From the NCBI RefSeq assembly GCF_014648915.1, contig NZ_BMSA01000015.1:169966-233965 (forward strand): a stretch of DNA of 64,000 nucleotides, given 5' to 3'. The notes under the pieces were generated by a model, which was not told where the DNA came from, ran no database searches, and was given only the letters and a program-made list of their open reading frames with translations. Below, in pieces: positions 9,128 through 17,951 of the stretch. A program made the translations under genes and the position numbers. Every line of letters begins with the position of its first letter. Within the stretch, counting starts at the first letter, position 1. Origin of the DNA: Streptomyces phaeofaciens (lineage in GTDB: Bacteria; Actinomycetota; Actinomycetes; Streptomycetales; Streptomycetaceae).

Positions 9128-10425
9128 TGTCGTGTTCCTCCCGTGGCGGCGTGGTGCCGGGCGGCGAAGCGGACGAGGACGCCGCTCACCGCCCCGGCGA
9201 AGGCATCGAGGTCGGACAGGTCGGCGTACTCCCCCGCCGCGTGCGCGTGGTTGCGGCCGAGGTCGCCGGGGCCGAGGACGGCGGTGTAGGCGCCGGGCAG
9301 GCCGGCCGCCCACAGGGCGTCGCAGGTGAACGCGGGCTCGTCGTCCGGCCACCGGCTCAGCCCGCTCTCCTTCTCCAGCAGCCGGACGGCCCAGGGGTCG
9401 TCGGCGGGCGTGAGGGCGGGCAGTCCGCGCTTGTGCCATTCGACGCGGGTGATGGCGGCGGCGTCGGCGGCGGTGCGGGCCAGGTCGTGGTGGCCGCCGT
9501 GCAGGGCGGTGAACTCCCGTAGCCCGTCGGCGACCTCGCGCTCCAGACGGGCGGCCAGGGCCCGACCCGCGGCGGAGTCGGGGTAGGAGCAGTTGAGCAG
9601 GAGCCGGCCGGTGCCGTACACCCGGTTGTGGAGGTGTCCCGTGTGCAGGCCGGCGACACAGACCTGGCCGCCGCCCGCCCGCTCCGGGAGCCGGGTGGCG
9701 AGCCGCTGGGCGAGGTGGCCGAGCAGGACGGTGGCGTTGTGTCCGGCGGCGGGACGGTCGTCGATGGCGTCGTCGCCGTCGACGCGGACGCAGGCGGTCA
9801 TGGCGGCGGTGGAGCGTGGCAGCAGCCGCATCCCGGTGGGCTCGCAGAACAGGTTGAGCCGGCCGTACCAGCCGCGGCGGATCAGCGGACGGGTGCCGAA
9901 CACGCCCATGGCGCCGCCCTCTTCGCCGGACACCGCCTGGACGAGCACGCGGGTGCCGGCCGCGAGGGCGGGTACGGCGTCGAGGGCGGCCCGGATCCCC
10001 GCCAGCAGGGCCACGGCGGGCCCCTTGGCGTCGATGGCGCCGCGGCCGGTGAACCGCGTCCCGTCGAAGCCGACCGGTTCGGTGCCCGCGACGGTGTCGA
10101 GGTGCACGTTGAACATCACGGTGTCCGCCTGCGGCAGCTCGGGGCCGAGCGCCAGCACGAGGGAGGGCTGTACGGCGAGGAAGCGGGGGTCCTCGTCGAC
10201 GGCCCTGCGCACGGCGAGCGGCACCTGTTCGTCCGTCAGCTCGGCCGGGTCGGCGGCGGCGTGGTGCAGGACCTCGAAGCCCAGCGGACGGGCGGCCTCG
10301 GCGTAGGCCCGCTGGGCGTCCCACAGCCGGGGTTCGCCGTCGCCCTCCAGCGGTCCCGCGGTGGGCAGTTCCAGCAGGTGCAGCAGCAGGTCGCGTTCGG
10401 CGGGGCGCAGTCCGGCGCCGGTCAT
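9124..10425 (-). CDS. M20-family metallohydrolase (ArgE/DapE-like)
   Basis: 433 residues. The dinuclear zinc site is recognisable: NVHLDTV (His, Asp), GRGAIDAKG (Asp), SGEEGG (Glu pair) and a late HAHAAGEYADLSDL (His). The lid domain lies roughly between residues 190 and 310. M20 enzymes deacetylate or hydrolyse amino-acid amides; in a pathway with a UDP-HexNAc-type dehydrogenase an N-deacetylase role is attractive but inferred. The ATG overlaps the upstream isomerase stop (ATGA). Confidence 0.88.
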   Translation of the reverse strand: MTGAGLRPAERDLLLHLLELPTAGPLEGDGEPRLWDAQRAYAEAARPLGFEVLHHAAADPAELTDEQVPLAVRRAVDEDPRFLAVQPSLVLALGPELPQADTVMFNVHLDTVAGTEPVGFDGTRFTGRGAIDAKGPAVALLAGIRAALDAVPALAAGTRVLVQAVSGEEGGAMGVFGTRPLIRRGWYGRLNLFCEPTGMRLLPRSTAAMTACVRVDGDDAIDDRPAAGHNATVLLGHLAQRLATRLPERAGGGQVCVAGLHTGHLHNRVYGTGRLLLNCSYPDSAAGRALAARLEREVADGLREFTALHGGHHDLARTAADAAAITRVEWHKRGLPALTPADDPWAVRLLEKESGLSRWPDDEPAFTCDALWAAGLPGAYTAVLGPGDLGRNHAHAAGEYADLSDLDAFAGAVSGVLVRFAARHHAATGGTRQ

Positions 10426-11396
10426 GGCGTGGCCTCCCCGGTCAGGCCGGCTGCCAGGGCTTCCAGGGCGCGGCCGTAGCGGACGAATTCGGCGACTCCG
10501 TCCCGGCCGGCGTCCGTGCGGCCCTCGTGGGGGCGGACGGTCCGGTGCGGCTCGATCGACCAGGTGCCGGTGTAGCCGTGGTCGAGGAGCAGCCGCAGAC
10601 AGTCGGCGACCCGGCAGCCGCCCTCGCCGGGCAGGGTGTAGACGGCTTCGCCGGCCTCGGCGCGGGCGTCCTTGACCTGGACGTGGTCCACCCAGGCGAC
10701 GAGTTCGGTGAGCAGGTCGTACGCCTCGTAGCCGTACGCCACCCCGTTGCCGGTGTCGAAGACGAGCCGGAGCGCCGGGCTGTCGACCTCGGCGAGCAGC
10801 CGCAGCGCGCGGGCCGCGTCGGCGCCGGCCCAGCCCGCGCAGTTCTCGTGCAGCAGGACGAGTCCGGCGTCCTCGGCCTGCCGGGCGAGGCGGGTCATCC
10901 GGTCGAGGGTGCGGCGGGCCCACTCCGGCTCGTCGAGCGGGGCGGCGGGGTCGTTGGGGTAGGACATCACGCGGATGTGGCGGGTGCCGAGCGCGGCGCA
11001 CCTCGGGGCCAGGCGCTCCAGTTCGCCGCGGTCCAGCGCGAAGTCGCCGGTCACGGGGCGGGCCCAGTTGGCGATGCGGGAGTCCACGCACACGACGTCC
11101 AGGCGCGCCTCGTCCAGGGTCTGGGCGACCCGGTCGAACGCGGCGTCGTCGAGGTCGGCGAGGGCGGTGCCGTCGATGTCGCGCAGTTCCACGGCGGACC
11201 AGCCCAGCAGCCGGTGGGCCCGGACCTGACCGGCGAGGTCGGGCGCGGCCTCGTCGCCGATGCCGGCGTAGCGGATGCCGGGCGGGGGCGGGAGCGGGGA
11301 CGTGGGCAGTGGCGAGGGCGTGCCCGCGGCGGACGCGGGCGGGGGCAGTGGCCCGGGGTCGCCCGCCGTGGACCGGGTTTCCGTGTCACCCCGCAT
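10422..11396 (-). CDS. Xylose-isomerase-like TIM-barrel protein (sugar phosphate isomerase/epimerase family)
   Basis: 324 residues. After a Pro-rich, probably disordered first 40 residues comes a TIM barrel with the AP-endonuclease-2/IolE-type metal ligands: LLHENCAGW (Glu), LVFDTGNGV (Asp), HVQVKDAR (His, Asp) and SIEPHRTV (Glu). Such proteins isomerise or dehydrate keto sugars and inososes. The start at 11396 overlaps the upstream Gfo/Idh gene by 11 bp; a start inside the Pro-rich segment is possible. It is coupled to the M20 gene downstream. Confidence 0.83.
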   Translation of the reverse strand: MRGDTETRSTAGDPGPLPPPASAAGTPSPLPTSPLPPPPGIRYAGIGDEAAPDLAGQVRAHRLLGWSAVELRDIDGTALADLDDAAFDRVAQTLDEARLDVVCVDSRIANWARPVTGDFALDRGELERLAPRCAALGTRHIRVMSYPNDPAAPLDEPEWARRTLDRMTRLARQAEDAGLVLLHENCAGWAGADAARALRLLAEVDSPALRLVFDTGNGVAYGYEAYDLLTELVAWVDHVQVKDARAEAGEAVYTLPGEGGCRVADCLRLLLDHGYTGTWSIEPHRTVRPHEGRTDAGRDGVAEFVRYGRALEALAAGLTGEATP

Positions 11397-12438
11397 GGCT
11401 CACCCGCCGTCCGGTGGGCCCGGCGGACGGGAGGGCGTCCGCCGGGCCGGGCCGCCGGCTCGCCTCCTTGGCGTCGGCGAGCAGCTCCACCACGCGGGAG
11501 GCGAGGCGCAGTTGGGGCTCCAGGGCGGTTCCGTCGCGCAGGGCGCGGTAGGTGTCGACGAAGTACGCGGACAGCGCGTCGTCGGGGAAGACCTCCCAGG
11601 TCTCGGGGTGGCCGGTGCGGCTGAACCGCAGCTGGGCGTAGTGGTCGTCCTCGGCGCCCGGGTAGTGCGCGACCGCCCGGCCGTCGGTGAACTCCAGCTG
11701 GACGCGGCGCTCGCGGACCGGGGCGGTGAGGTCGGAGACGATCCGGCTGGTCGCCGCCTGGTGGCGCACGACCAGTTCGGCGCGGCCCATGCCGGGGATG
11801 ACGGTGTCGCCGATCCGCATGTCGGTCAGTTCGGCGGTGGCGAGGACGGCGTCCCCGGCGAGCCGCAGACAGACCCCGAGGGAGTGCGGGGGTTCGACGT
11901 CGAACGCGGTGGGGTGGCCGCCGTCGGCCAGGGTGCGGCTCATCCGCGGCTTGCTCTGTGTCACGTCGATGGAGCGCAGCTCACCGAGGTCGCCGTCCTC
12001 GACGAGGCGGTCGAGCCGTGCGGTCAGCGAGCTGGCCAGCCAGGGGGCGACGATCGCCAGGCTCAGCCGTTCGGCGCGGGCGAGGGCGAGGATGTCCTGG
12101 ACGGCCCGGCGCTCGACCGCGAGGGGCTTCTCGACGATGATCCGGCGGAAGCCGGCGGCGGCGAGTTCGCGCAGCAGGCCGAGCCGGGCGACGGGCGGGG
12201 TGCACAGGTGGACGACGGTGCGCTCGGGGTCCAGCAGGGTGCGGGCCTCGGCGACCGAGGAGACGGGGCGCAGTCCCTCGGCCCGCGGGGGTGCCGAGGG
12301 GGCGAGCGGGTCGAAGGTCAGGGCGGGGGCCGGGTCGAAGAGATCGGTGTGCCGCCCGGCGGCGCGCAGTCTGCGCAGGACCGCCCAGTGCAGTCCGAGG
12401 CCCGCCCGCCCGAGCCCGATGATCAGTGTCCGCTCCAT
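11386..12438 (-). CDS. Second Gfo/Idh/MocA-family oxidoreductase
   Basis: 350 residues. The dinucleotide motif IIGLGRAGLG sits at the N-terminus and IVEKPLA carries the expected Lys. It is divergent from the first Gfo/Idh protein of the operon, so the two are unlikely to be recent duplicates. Start is the ATG at 12438 with GAGAGGAG about 10 nt upstream. It lies between the polyprenyl synthase and the TIM-barrel gene, which suggests sugar, inositol or imine redox chemistry on the polar part of the product. Confidence 0.87.
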   Translation of the reverse strand: MERTLIIGLGRAGLGLHWAVLRRLRAAGRHTDLFDPAPALTFDPLAPSAPPRAEGLRPVSSVAEARTLLDPERTVVHLCTPPVARLGLLRELAAAGFRRIIVEKPLAVERRAVQDILALARAERLSLAIVAPWLASSLTARLDRLVEDGDLGELRSIDVTQSKPRMSRTLADGGHPTAFDVEPPHSLGVCLRLAGDAVLATAELTDMRIGDTVIPGMGRAELVVRHQAATSRIVSDLTAPVRERRVQLEFTDGRAVAHYPGAEDDHYAQLRFSRTGHPETWEVFPDDALSAYFVDTYRALRDGTALEPQLRLASRVVELLADAKEASRRPGPADALPSAGPTGRRVSHAG

Positions 12439-12454
12439 GCCGGTACGGCTCCTC

Positions 12455-13486
12455 TCAGCGGTCCCGGTACGCCACACGTGTGGTGAGTTCCGTCAGCTCG
12501 GTGCGCCAGCGCGGCACCAGGGGTGCGTCGGCCACGGCCCGGCGGGCCTGGTCGACGAGGTGCGCGATGCGCTGCTCGACCTCGTCGGCGACGCCGGTCA
12601 CGACGAGCAGTTCGCGCATCCTGGCCGCGCCCTCGGGTCCCGCGGGCGCGGCGGCGAGTTCCCTGATCCGCTCGTCCCGGCGTACGGCGAGGCTGAGCAG
12701 GTAGCTCATCTTGAACCGGTCGAAGTCGAGACCGGTGGGCTTGCCGGTGTCCTCGGAGTCGCCGAAGGCGTCGATGAGGTCGTCCCGGAGCTGGAACGCC
12801 TCCCCGAGCGGCAGGCCGTACCCCTCGAAGACGTCGGCGAGGTCGGGCCGGCCCGCGAGGGCGGCGCCGAGCTGGAGGGGGCGGTGGATGGTGTAGCGGC
12901 CCGACTTGCAGACCGCGATCCAGCGGGAGAGTTCCGGGTCGGCCACCCCTTCGGCGGCGACGGCGATGTCGAGGTACTGGCCGACGGTGACCTCGACCCG
13001 GGTCTCGTCCCAGACGGCCCGGGCCGCCGCGGGCAGTGTGCGGGTGAGCCGGTCCGCGTAGACGTGCGCGAGGTCGGCGGCGAGGTTGGCGACGCCCTCG
13101 CCGTAGCGGCGGGGTTCGCCGCGCAGCAGGCGTGCCCGGTGGTCCTTGGCGTGCCGTTCGTGGGCGGTGACGGCGCCCCGGCGCAGCGGGGAGTCGTCGA
13201 GGACGTCGTCGCGCAGCAGGGCGAAGCTGTGCAGGAGTTCGAGGGCGGCGGCCGCGTCGACGGCCTGGGCCTCGCCGGGGTCGCCGCCGGCGGCGAGATG
13301 GCCGAGAAGGCAGAAGCGGGGGCGCAGCAGTTTGCCCTTGGCGGTGGTGATGGCGGTGACGGTGTCGACGAACGCGGCGCAGCGCGGGTCGACGGCGGTC
13401 CAGCGCGCGCTCTCCTGGGTCAGGACGGTGTCGATGCGCCGCTGGACGTCGTCCAGCGACCGGGTGAGGACGTCGTCGTCGCTCAT
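12455..13486 (-). CDS. Polyprenyl diphosphate synthase (probably FPP/GGPP)
   Basis: 343 residues. Both aspartate-rich motifs are intact: DDVLDDSPLRRG from residue 93 and DDLIDAFGD from 235. The GKLLRPRFCLL segment near residue 51 is the IPP-binding region. Phe and Ala occupy the -5 and -4 positions before the first motif, compatible with a short chain (C15-C20); the exact length is an inference. The start overlaps the ispH stop by 4 nt, so chain elongation and precursor supply are co-expressed. Confidence 0.93.
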   Translation of the reverse strand: MSDDDVLTRSLDDVQRRIDTVLTQESARWTAVDPRCAAFVDTVTAITTAKGKLLRPRFCLLGHLAAGGDPGEAQAVDAAAALELLHSFALLRDDVLDDSPLRRGAVTAHERHAKDHRARLLRGEPRRYGEGVANLAADLAHVYADRLTRTLPAAARAVWDETRVEVTVGQYLDIAVAAEGVADPELSRWIAVCKSGRYTIHRPLQLGAALAGRPDLADVFEGYGLPLGEAFQLRDDLIDAFGDSEDTGKPTGLDFDRFKMSYLLSLAVRRDERIRELAAAPAGPEGAARMRELLVVTGVADEVEQRIAHLVDQARRAVADAPLVPRWRTELTELTTRVAYRDR

Positions 13487-14487
13487 GCCGTGCCTTTCAG
13501 TGCGGAGGGCAGCCCGAACACGATGTCCTCGGTGGCGGTCCGTTCGACCTCGACGGTGGCGTAGCCCAGGTCGGCGAGGCGGCGCAGCAGGGCGTCCACG
13601 AGGGTGCCGGGGGCGCTGGCGCCGGCGCTGACGCCGACCGAGTCCACGCCGGTGAGCCAGCTCTCGTCGAGGTCGTCGGGGCTGGGGAGGAGGTGGGCCG
13701 GGGTGCCGGCGTCGCGGGCGACCTCCACCATGCGGACGGAGTTGCTGGAGTTGGTGGAGCCGACGACGAGGACGAGGCCGGTGCGGGCGGCGACGGCCTT
13801 GACCGCGTTCTGGCGGTTCTGGCTGGCGTAGCAGATGTCGTCGCTGCCGGGACCGCGCAGATCGTCGAAGCGCTCCTCCATCGCCTCGATGATCTCCTTG
13901 GTCTCGTCCAGGGCGAGGGTGGTCTGGGTGAGGTAGGCGACCGGTGCGTCGCGCGGCAGGTCCAGGGCGCGCACCTCCTCGACGGTGCTGACGACCAGGG
14001 TGCGTTCGGGTGCCTCGCCGTAGGTGCCCTCGACCTCCTCGTGCTCGGCGTGGCCGATGAGCAGGATCGTGCGGCGGTCCTCGGCGAACCGCCGGGACTC
14101 CTGGTGCACCTTGGAGACGAGGGGGCAGGTGGCGTCGATCACCTGGAGTTCGCGGTCGGCGGCGCCCCGGCGGACGGCGGGCGAGACGCCGTGGGCGGAG
14201 AACACGCAGAGGGCGCCGACCGGCACCTCCTCCTCGGAGTCCACGAAGTGCGCGCCACGGGACTCGAGGTCGCGCACCACGTGTTCGTTGTGGACGATCT
14301 GCTTGCGTACGTAGACGGGCGGGCCGAAGCGTTCCAGTGCGGCCTCGACGATGTCGATGGCCCGTTGTACACCGGCACAGAAACTGCGCGGTTCGGCAAG
14401 AACCACGGTTTTCCCGCGGGAGCCCGCCGATTTTTCTGAGGTTCCGGAATTGTCCAGCGATTTCAAGGAGAGCACATCCTCTGTCAC
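13483..14487 (-). CDS. ispH: 4-hydroxy-3-methylbut-2-enyl diphosphate reductase (IspH/LytB)
   Basis: 334 residues from the chosen GTG. It makes IPP and DMAPP from HMBPP. The three cluster cysteines are present (RSFCAGV Cys37, DATCPLV Cys121, DICYAS Cys219), with SAHGVS, the catalytic-Glu region HEEVEGT, STNSSNS and SAGASAPG. The start is uncertain: GTG at 14475 and TTG at 14466 are alternatives and none has an ideal ribosome binding site. It is the first gene of the leftward operon, behind a TTGACA-type promoter. Confidence 0.95.
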   Translation of the reverse strand: MTEDVLSLKSLDNSGTSEKSAGSRGKTVVLAEPRSFCAGVQRAIDIVEAALERFGPPVYVRKQIVHNEHVVRDLESRGAHFVDSEEEVPVGALCVFSAHGVSPAVRRGAADRELQVIDATCPLVSKVHQESRRFAEDRRTILLIGHAEHEEVEGTYGEAPERTLVVSTVEEVRALDLPRDAPVAYLTQTTLALDETKEIIEAMEERFDDLRGPGSDDICYASQNRQNAVKAVAARTGLVLVVGSTNSSNSVRMVEVARDAGTPAHLLPSPDDLDESWLTGVDSVGVSAGASAPGTLVDALLRRLADLGYATVEVERTATEDIVFGLPSALKGTA

Positions 14488-14540
14488 CCGCTCATCGGAC
14501 ACGGACTGATGCGGTGCGGCGACGCGACGGCGCTCCGGAA

Positions 14541-14570
14541 AACCTGCGGTGGGGCGGGTTGCCGTGTCAA
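14541..14570 (-). promoter_or_regulatory. Predicted HrdB-like promoter of the leftward isoprenoid operon
   Basis: On the minus strand a perfect -35 TTGACA (14570-14565), an 18-nt spacer and a -10-like CAGGTT (14546-14541) precede ispH. The expected transcript start is near 14534, giving a leader of about 45 nt to the GTG at 14487. Confidence 0.6.
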
Positions 14571-14714
14571 GCGTCCGGCGTTCACAGCCGTGTCGCCAAG
14601 GTCGCCGACGGCATGTCACACACCCTGTTCGACCTGGTGATTCGTCGCTTTCACGACCTCGGCATGACTGATACTTGCCAGGTCCCCGCCCCCGGCGCTG
14701 ACAAGGGTTTGCCA

Positions 14715-14744
14715 TTGCCGCCGGGAAAACGAGCCGCTTAGCTT
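14715..14744 (+). promoter_or_regulatory. Predicted HrdB-like promoter of the rightward DegT operon
   Basis: TTGCCG (14715-14720), an 18-nt spacer and TAGCTT (14739-14744) lie about 40 bp before the first DegT gene, which has a strong GGAGG at 14773-14777. This and the ispH promoter share the 298-bp divergent region 14488-14785. That makes the region the obvious control point of the cluster. Confidence 0.55.
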
Positions 14745-14785
14745 CGCACATCCATATCTCCGCCCGGTACACGGAGGATTACCGC

Positions 14786-15991
14786 GTGATCTCCCCTACC
14801 CGGAGCACCGATCGAAACAGCGAACCGGAAACAGAACACCCGGTTCCGTTCTTCACTCAGGCCGGCACCTTCACCGACTGTTGGCCTGATATCAATCGCC
14901 ATCTCAACGAGATGTTCGACCGTGGTAAGTACTCTCACGGCCGGCAGGTCGCCGAACTGGAAAAGGCACTCGCCGAATACACCGGAGCACGCCATGTCGT
15001 GGCGGTGAACAGCGGTACGGACGCCCTCGTCCTGCTGCTGCGCGCCTGCGGGGTCGGTCCCGGCGACGAGGTCGTCGTGCCCGCCTTCAGCTTCGTCGCC
15101 TCGGCCTCCTCGGTGGCGCTGGCCCGTGCCACCCCGGTGTTCGCCGACATCGATCCGGTGACCTACTCGCTGGACCCGGAGTCCGTCGAGGCGGCCCTCA
15201 CCCCGCGCACCCGGGCGATCATGCCGGTGCACCTGTTCTGGCAGCTCGCGGACATGGGGGCGCTCGGCGCCCTGGCCGCGCGGCACGGCCTGAAGGTGGT
15301 GGAGGACAGCGCGGAGGCCATCGGCATGCGCCGCGACGGCGTCCACGCCGGTCTGCTGGGCGACGGCGGTGTGCTGTCGTTCTTCCCCACCAAGACCCTG
15401 GGCGCGCTGGGCGACGCCGGGGCCGTCCTGACGGACGACCCGGAGATCGCCGAGCGGGTCGCGATCCTGCGCCACCACGGCCGGATGGGCCGCACGGTGG
15501 ACCACATCGCCGGGATCTCCAACCTCTCCGGGGCCTCGGGCACCAACAGCAAGATGGACGACATCCAGGCGTCCGTGCTGCTCGGCAAGCTGCCCCGGCT
15601 GGACGCCGCGATCGCCCGGCGCGCCGAGCTGGCGACGGCGTACACCGAACTGCTGCGCGACGTGCCGGGCGTCCTCCGGCTGCCGACGGTGGCCGCGCGG
15701 GACGTACCGGCCGATCCGGTGTTCTACGTGTACGTGATCGAGGTGGAGCGGCGCGACGCCCTGGTGGAGCACCTCACCCGCGAGGGCATCGGCACCGAGG
15801 TCTACTACCCGACCCCGCTGCACCTCCAGCCCTGCTTCGCCGAACTCGGCCACCGCCGGGGCGACTTCCCGCACGCGGAGGCCGCCTGCGAGCGCACCGT
15901 CGCGCTTCCCTTCCACCCCGACCTCGGCCTCGACGACGTGCACCGGGTGGGCGAGGCCGTCCGCCGCTTCTACACGGGGGCCGCATCATGA
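14786..15991 (+). CDS. DegT/DnrJ/EryC1/StrS-family PLP aminotransferase 1
   Basis: 401 residues, GTG start with ACGGAGGATT 8 nt upstream. PLP signatures: SGTDAL near residue 77, the Asp of VEDSAEA near 174 and the Schiff-base Lys203 in SFFPTKTLGALGD. The NSGTDAL and FSFVASA segments match sugar aminotransferases that use a nucleotide-linked or free keto sugar. It is the first gene of the rightward operon and overlaps the second DegT gene by 4 nt. A likely role is amination of a ketone made by one of the Gfo/Idh enzymes. Confidence 0.92.
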   Translation: MISPTRSTDRNSEPETEHPVPFFTQAGTFTDCWPDINRHLNEMFDRGKYSHGRQVAELEKALAEYTGARHVVAVNSGTDALVLLLRACGVGPGDEVVVPAFSFVASASSVALARATPVFADIDPVTYSLDPESVEAALTPRTRAIMPVHLFWQLADMGALGALAARHGLKVVEDSAEAIGMRRDGVHAGLLGDGGVLSFFPTKTLGALGDAGAVLTDDPEIAERVAILRHHGRMGRTVDHIAGISNLSGASGTNSKMDDIQASVLLGKLPRLDAAIARRAELATAYTELLRDVPGVLRLPTVAARDVPADPVFYVYVIEVERRDALVEHLTREGIGTEVYYPTPLHLQPCFAELGHRRGDFPHAEAACERTVALPFHPDLGLDDVHRVGEAVRRFYTGAAS

Positions 15992-17106
15992 GGACTCTGC
16001 CCTTCTTTCCCCCCGATCTCTTCGAGGAGGACCGCGAGGCGCTGCTGTCGGCCGTGCACGAGCTGGGCACGGGCGCGGCCCAGCGGTTCATCCTGGGCGA
16101 GCGGACCGCCGAACTGGAGGAGGCGCTGCGCGAGTCGACGGGCGCCGGCCACGCGGTCGCCTGCGCGAGCGGCACCGGGGCGCTGGAGCTGTCCGTGCGC
16201 GCGCTGGGCATCGGCCCGGGCGACGAGGTGATCGTGCCGGCCTTCTGCTGCCAGCCGGTGGCCAGTTCGGTGGCGAACACGGGCGCCACTCCGGTGTTCG
16301 CCGATGTGGACCCGTGGACCATGGTGCTGGACCCGGACGCCACGAAATCGCTGATCACCGAGCGCACCAAGGCGCTGATGCCGGCCCATGTCTTCTCGAT
16401 CATGGCGGACATGGAGCGGCTGGGGGCGATCGCCCGTGAGCACGGTGTCGCGCTGATCGAGGACGCGGCGGTCGCCCAGGGCGCCGTCCTGGACGGCCGG
16501 CCCGCCGGCCGCTGGGGCGATCTCGGGGTGTTCTCCTTCTTCCAGGTCAAGGCGTTCGGCACGGCGGGCGAGGGCGGGGTGGTCCTCACCGACGACCCCG
16601 AACTGGCCCGGGCCGCCCGGATGCTGCGCAACCACGGGCAGGACGGCGTGCACCGCTTCCTGCACCACCGGATCGGCCAGAACAACCGGTTCGACGAGGT
16701 GCTCGCCGCCTTCCAGCTGCACCGGCTGCCCGGTTTCCCGGACCGGCTGGAGCGCCGCGCGCGGATCGCCGACTACTACACCGAGCGCTTCGAGCCGCTG
16801 CGCGAGCGCGGCGTGCTGGCCCCGCCCGCCGGGCGCAACGGCCGCTGCTACTACGTCTACTCGCTCCTCGTCGACCGCCGCGAGGACCTGCGCGCCTATC
16901 TGACGGAACACCAGATAGGCAGCCACATCTACTACCCCGTGCCGCTCCCCCGGCAGCCCGCCTTCGCACCGTGGGCGGCACCGGACGGGGCCTGGCCGAA
17001 CGCCGAGCGGGCCTCGGCGCGCAATCTGGCCATCCCGATCTGGCCCCATCTGACCGACGCCGAGGTGGAGTTCATCGCCGACACGGTCTGCGAGTTCTAC
17101 GCATGA
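15988..17106 (+). CDS. DegT/DnrJ/EryC1/StrS-family PLP aminotransferase 2
   Basis: 372 residues. The PLP Lys is Lys188 in FFQVKAFGTAGEGG, with SGTGALEL (61-68) and IEDAAVAQGA before it. The motif around the Lys differs from aminotransferase 1, and the proteins are clearly divergent, so they probably aminate two different positions or substrates, or one is a dehydratase variant. The ATG overlaps the previous stop (ATGA). The methyltransferase downstream may start in the overlap or 30 bp later. Confidence 0.9.
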   Translation: MRTLPFFPPDLFEEDREALLSAVHELGTGAAQRFILGERTAELEEALRESTGAGHAVACASGTGALELSVRALGIGPGDEVIVPAFCCQPVASSVANTGATPVFADVDPWTMVLDPDATKSLITERTKALMPAHVFSIMADMERLGAIAREHGVALIEDAAVAQGAVLDGRPAGRWGDLGVFSFFQVKAFGTAGEGGVVLTDDPELARAARMLRNHGQDGVHRFLHHRIGQNNRFDEVLAAFQLHRLPGFPDRLERRARIADYYTERFEPLRERGVLAPPAGRNGRCYYVYSLLVDRREDLRAYLTEHQIGSHIYYPVPLPRQPAFAPWAAPDGAWPNAERASARNLAIPIWPHLTDAEVEFIADTVCEFYA

Positions 17107-17135
17107 GCACGCGAGAGCAGTCCAGGGAGACCGTC

Positions 17136-17951
17136 ATGACGAGTGCGCCGGCATCGCAGAGTTACGTGTTCGACCCGGTCTGGGAGAAGGAGACCGAGCG
17201 GCTGCGGACCAACGAGGCGATCTGGGACCCCGGCACCCTGGAGCGCCTGGCCGCGCTCGGGGTGGGCCCGGGCTGGAACTGCCTGGAGATCGGGGCCGGT
17301 TCGGGTTCCGTGGCGAGCTGGCTCGCCGACCGGGTGGGCCCCGACGGCCGGGTCCTGGCCACCGACCTCCAGACCGACCGGCTGGGCGCGCTGGCACGCC
17401 TGCCGCAGGTGGACGTCGTACGGCACGATCTGCGGGAGGAGGAGCTGCCCGAGGCGGCCTTCGACCTCGTGCACTCCCGGATGGTGCTCCAGCACCTGCC
17501 CGACCGGGCCGCCGCCGTCGCCCGGATGGTGCGCGCGCTGCGGCCCGGCGGGGTGCTGTTCCTGGAGGACACCGACTCCTCCACCCTCTTCCGTTCCTTC
17601 CTGTCCGAGGACTTCCTCCAGGACGTCCGGGCCGCCGGGTACGGGCTGATGCGCGAGTCGGGCCACGATCCGCGCGGTGGTCATGTCGATCTCCAGCTGG
17701 TCCTGGCCGCCGGTCTGGAGGCGACGGCGGAGGGCCGGGCGGTGATGGTGCGCGGCGGCTCCGACCAGGCCCGGCACTACATGCTGTGGCTGGAGTTCAT
17801 GCGGCCGCGCATCGTGGGCGCCGGGCTCCTGGACGACGCCCGGATCGACGCGGCCCTGGCGGATATGGCCGACCCCGCCCACCACTGGCTGAGCCAGGTG
17901 CTGATCAGCACGGTCGGCCGCAGGGCGGGCGGGGCGGAGCCGGGGCGATGA
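17136..17951 (+). CDS. SAM-dependent methyltransferase 2
   Basis: 271 residues from the ATG at 17136, which has AGGGAGA 5 nt upstream; an ATGA-coupled start at 17103 would add 11 residues and is also possible. Motif I is LEIGAGSGS, followed by ATDLQTDRLG and the VLQHLPD and ALRPGGVLFLED segments of class I methyltransferases. Its stop overlaps the UbiA start. It may methylate the amino group introduced by the DegT enzymes or a hydroxyl of the head group; the sequence does not decide. Confidence 0.85.
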   Translation: MTSAPASQSYVFDPVWEKETERLRTNEAIWDPGTLERLAALGVGPGWNCLEIGAGSGSVASWLADRVGPDGRVLATDLQTDRLGALARLPQVDVVRHDLREEELPEAAFDLVHSRMVLQHLPDRAAAVARMVRALRPGGVLFLEDTDSSTLFRSFLSEDFLQDVRAAGYGLMRESGHDPRGGHVDLQLVLAAGLEATAEGRAVMVRGGSDQARHYMLWLEFMRPRIVGAGLLDDARIDAALADMADPAHHWLSQVLISTVGRRAGGAEPGR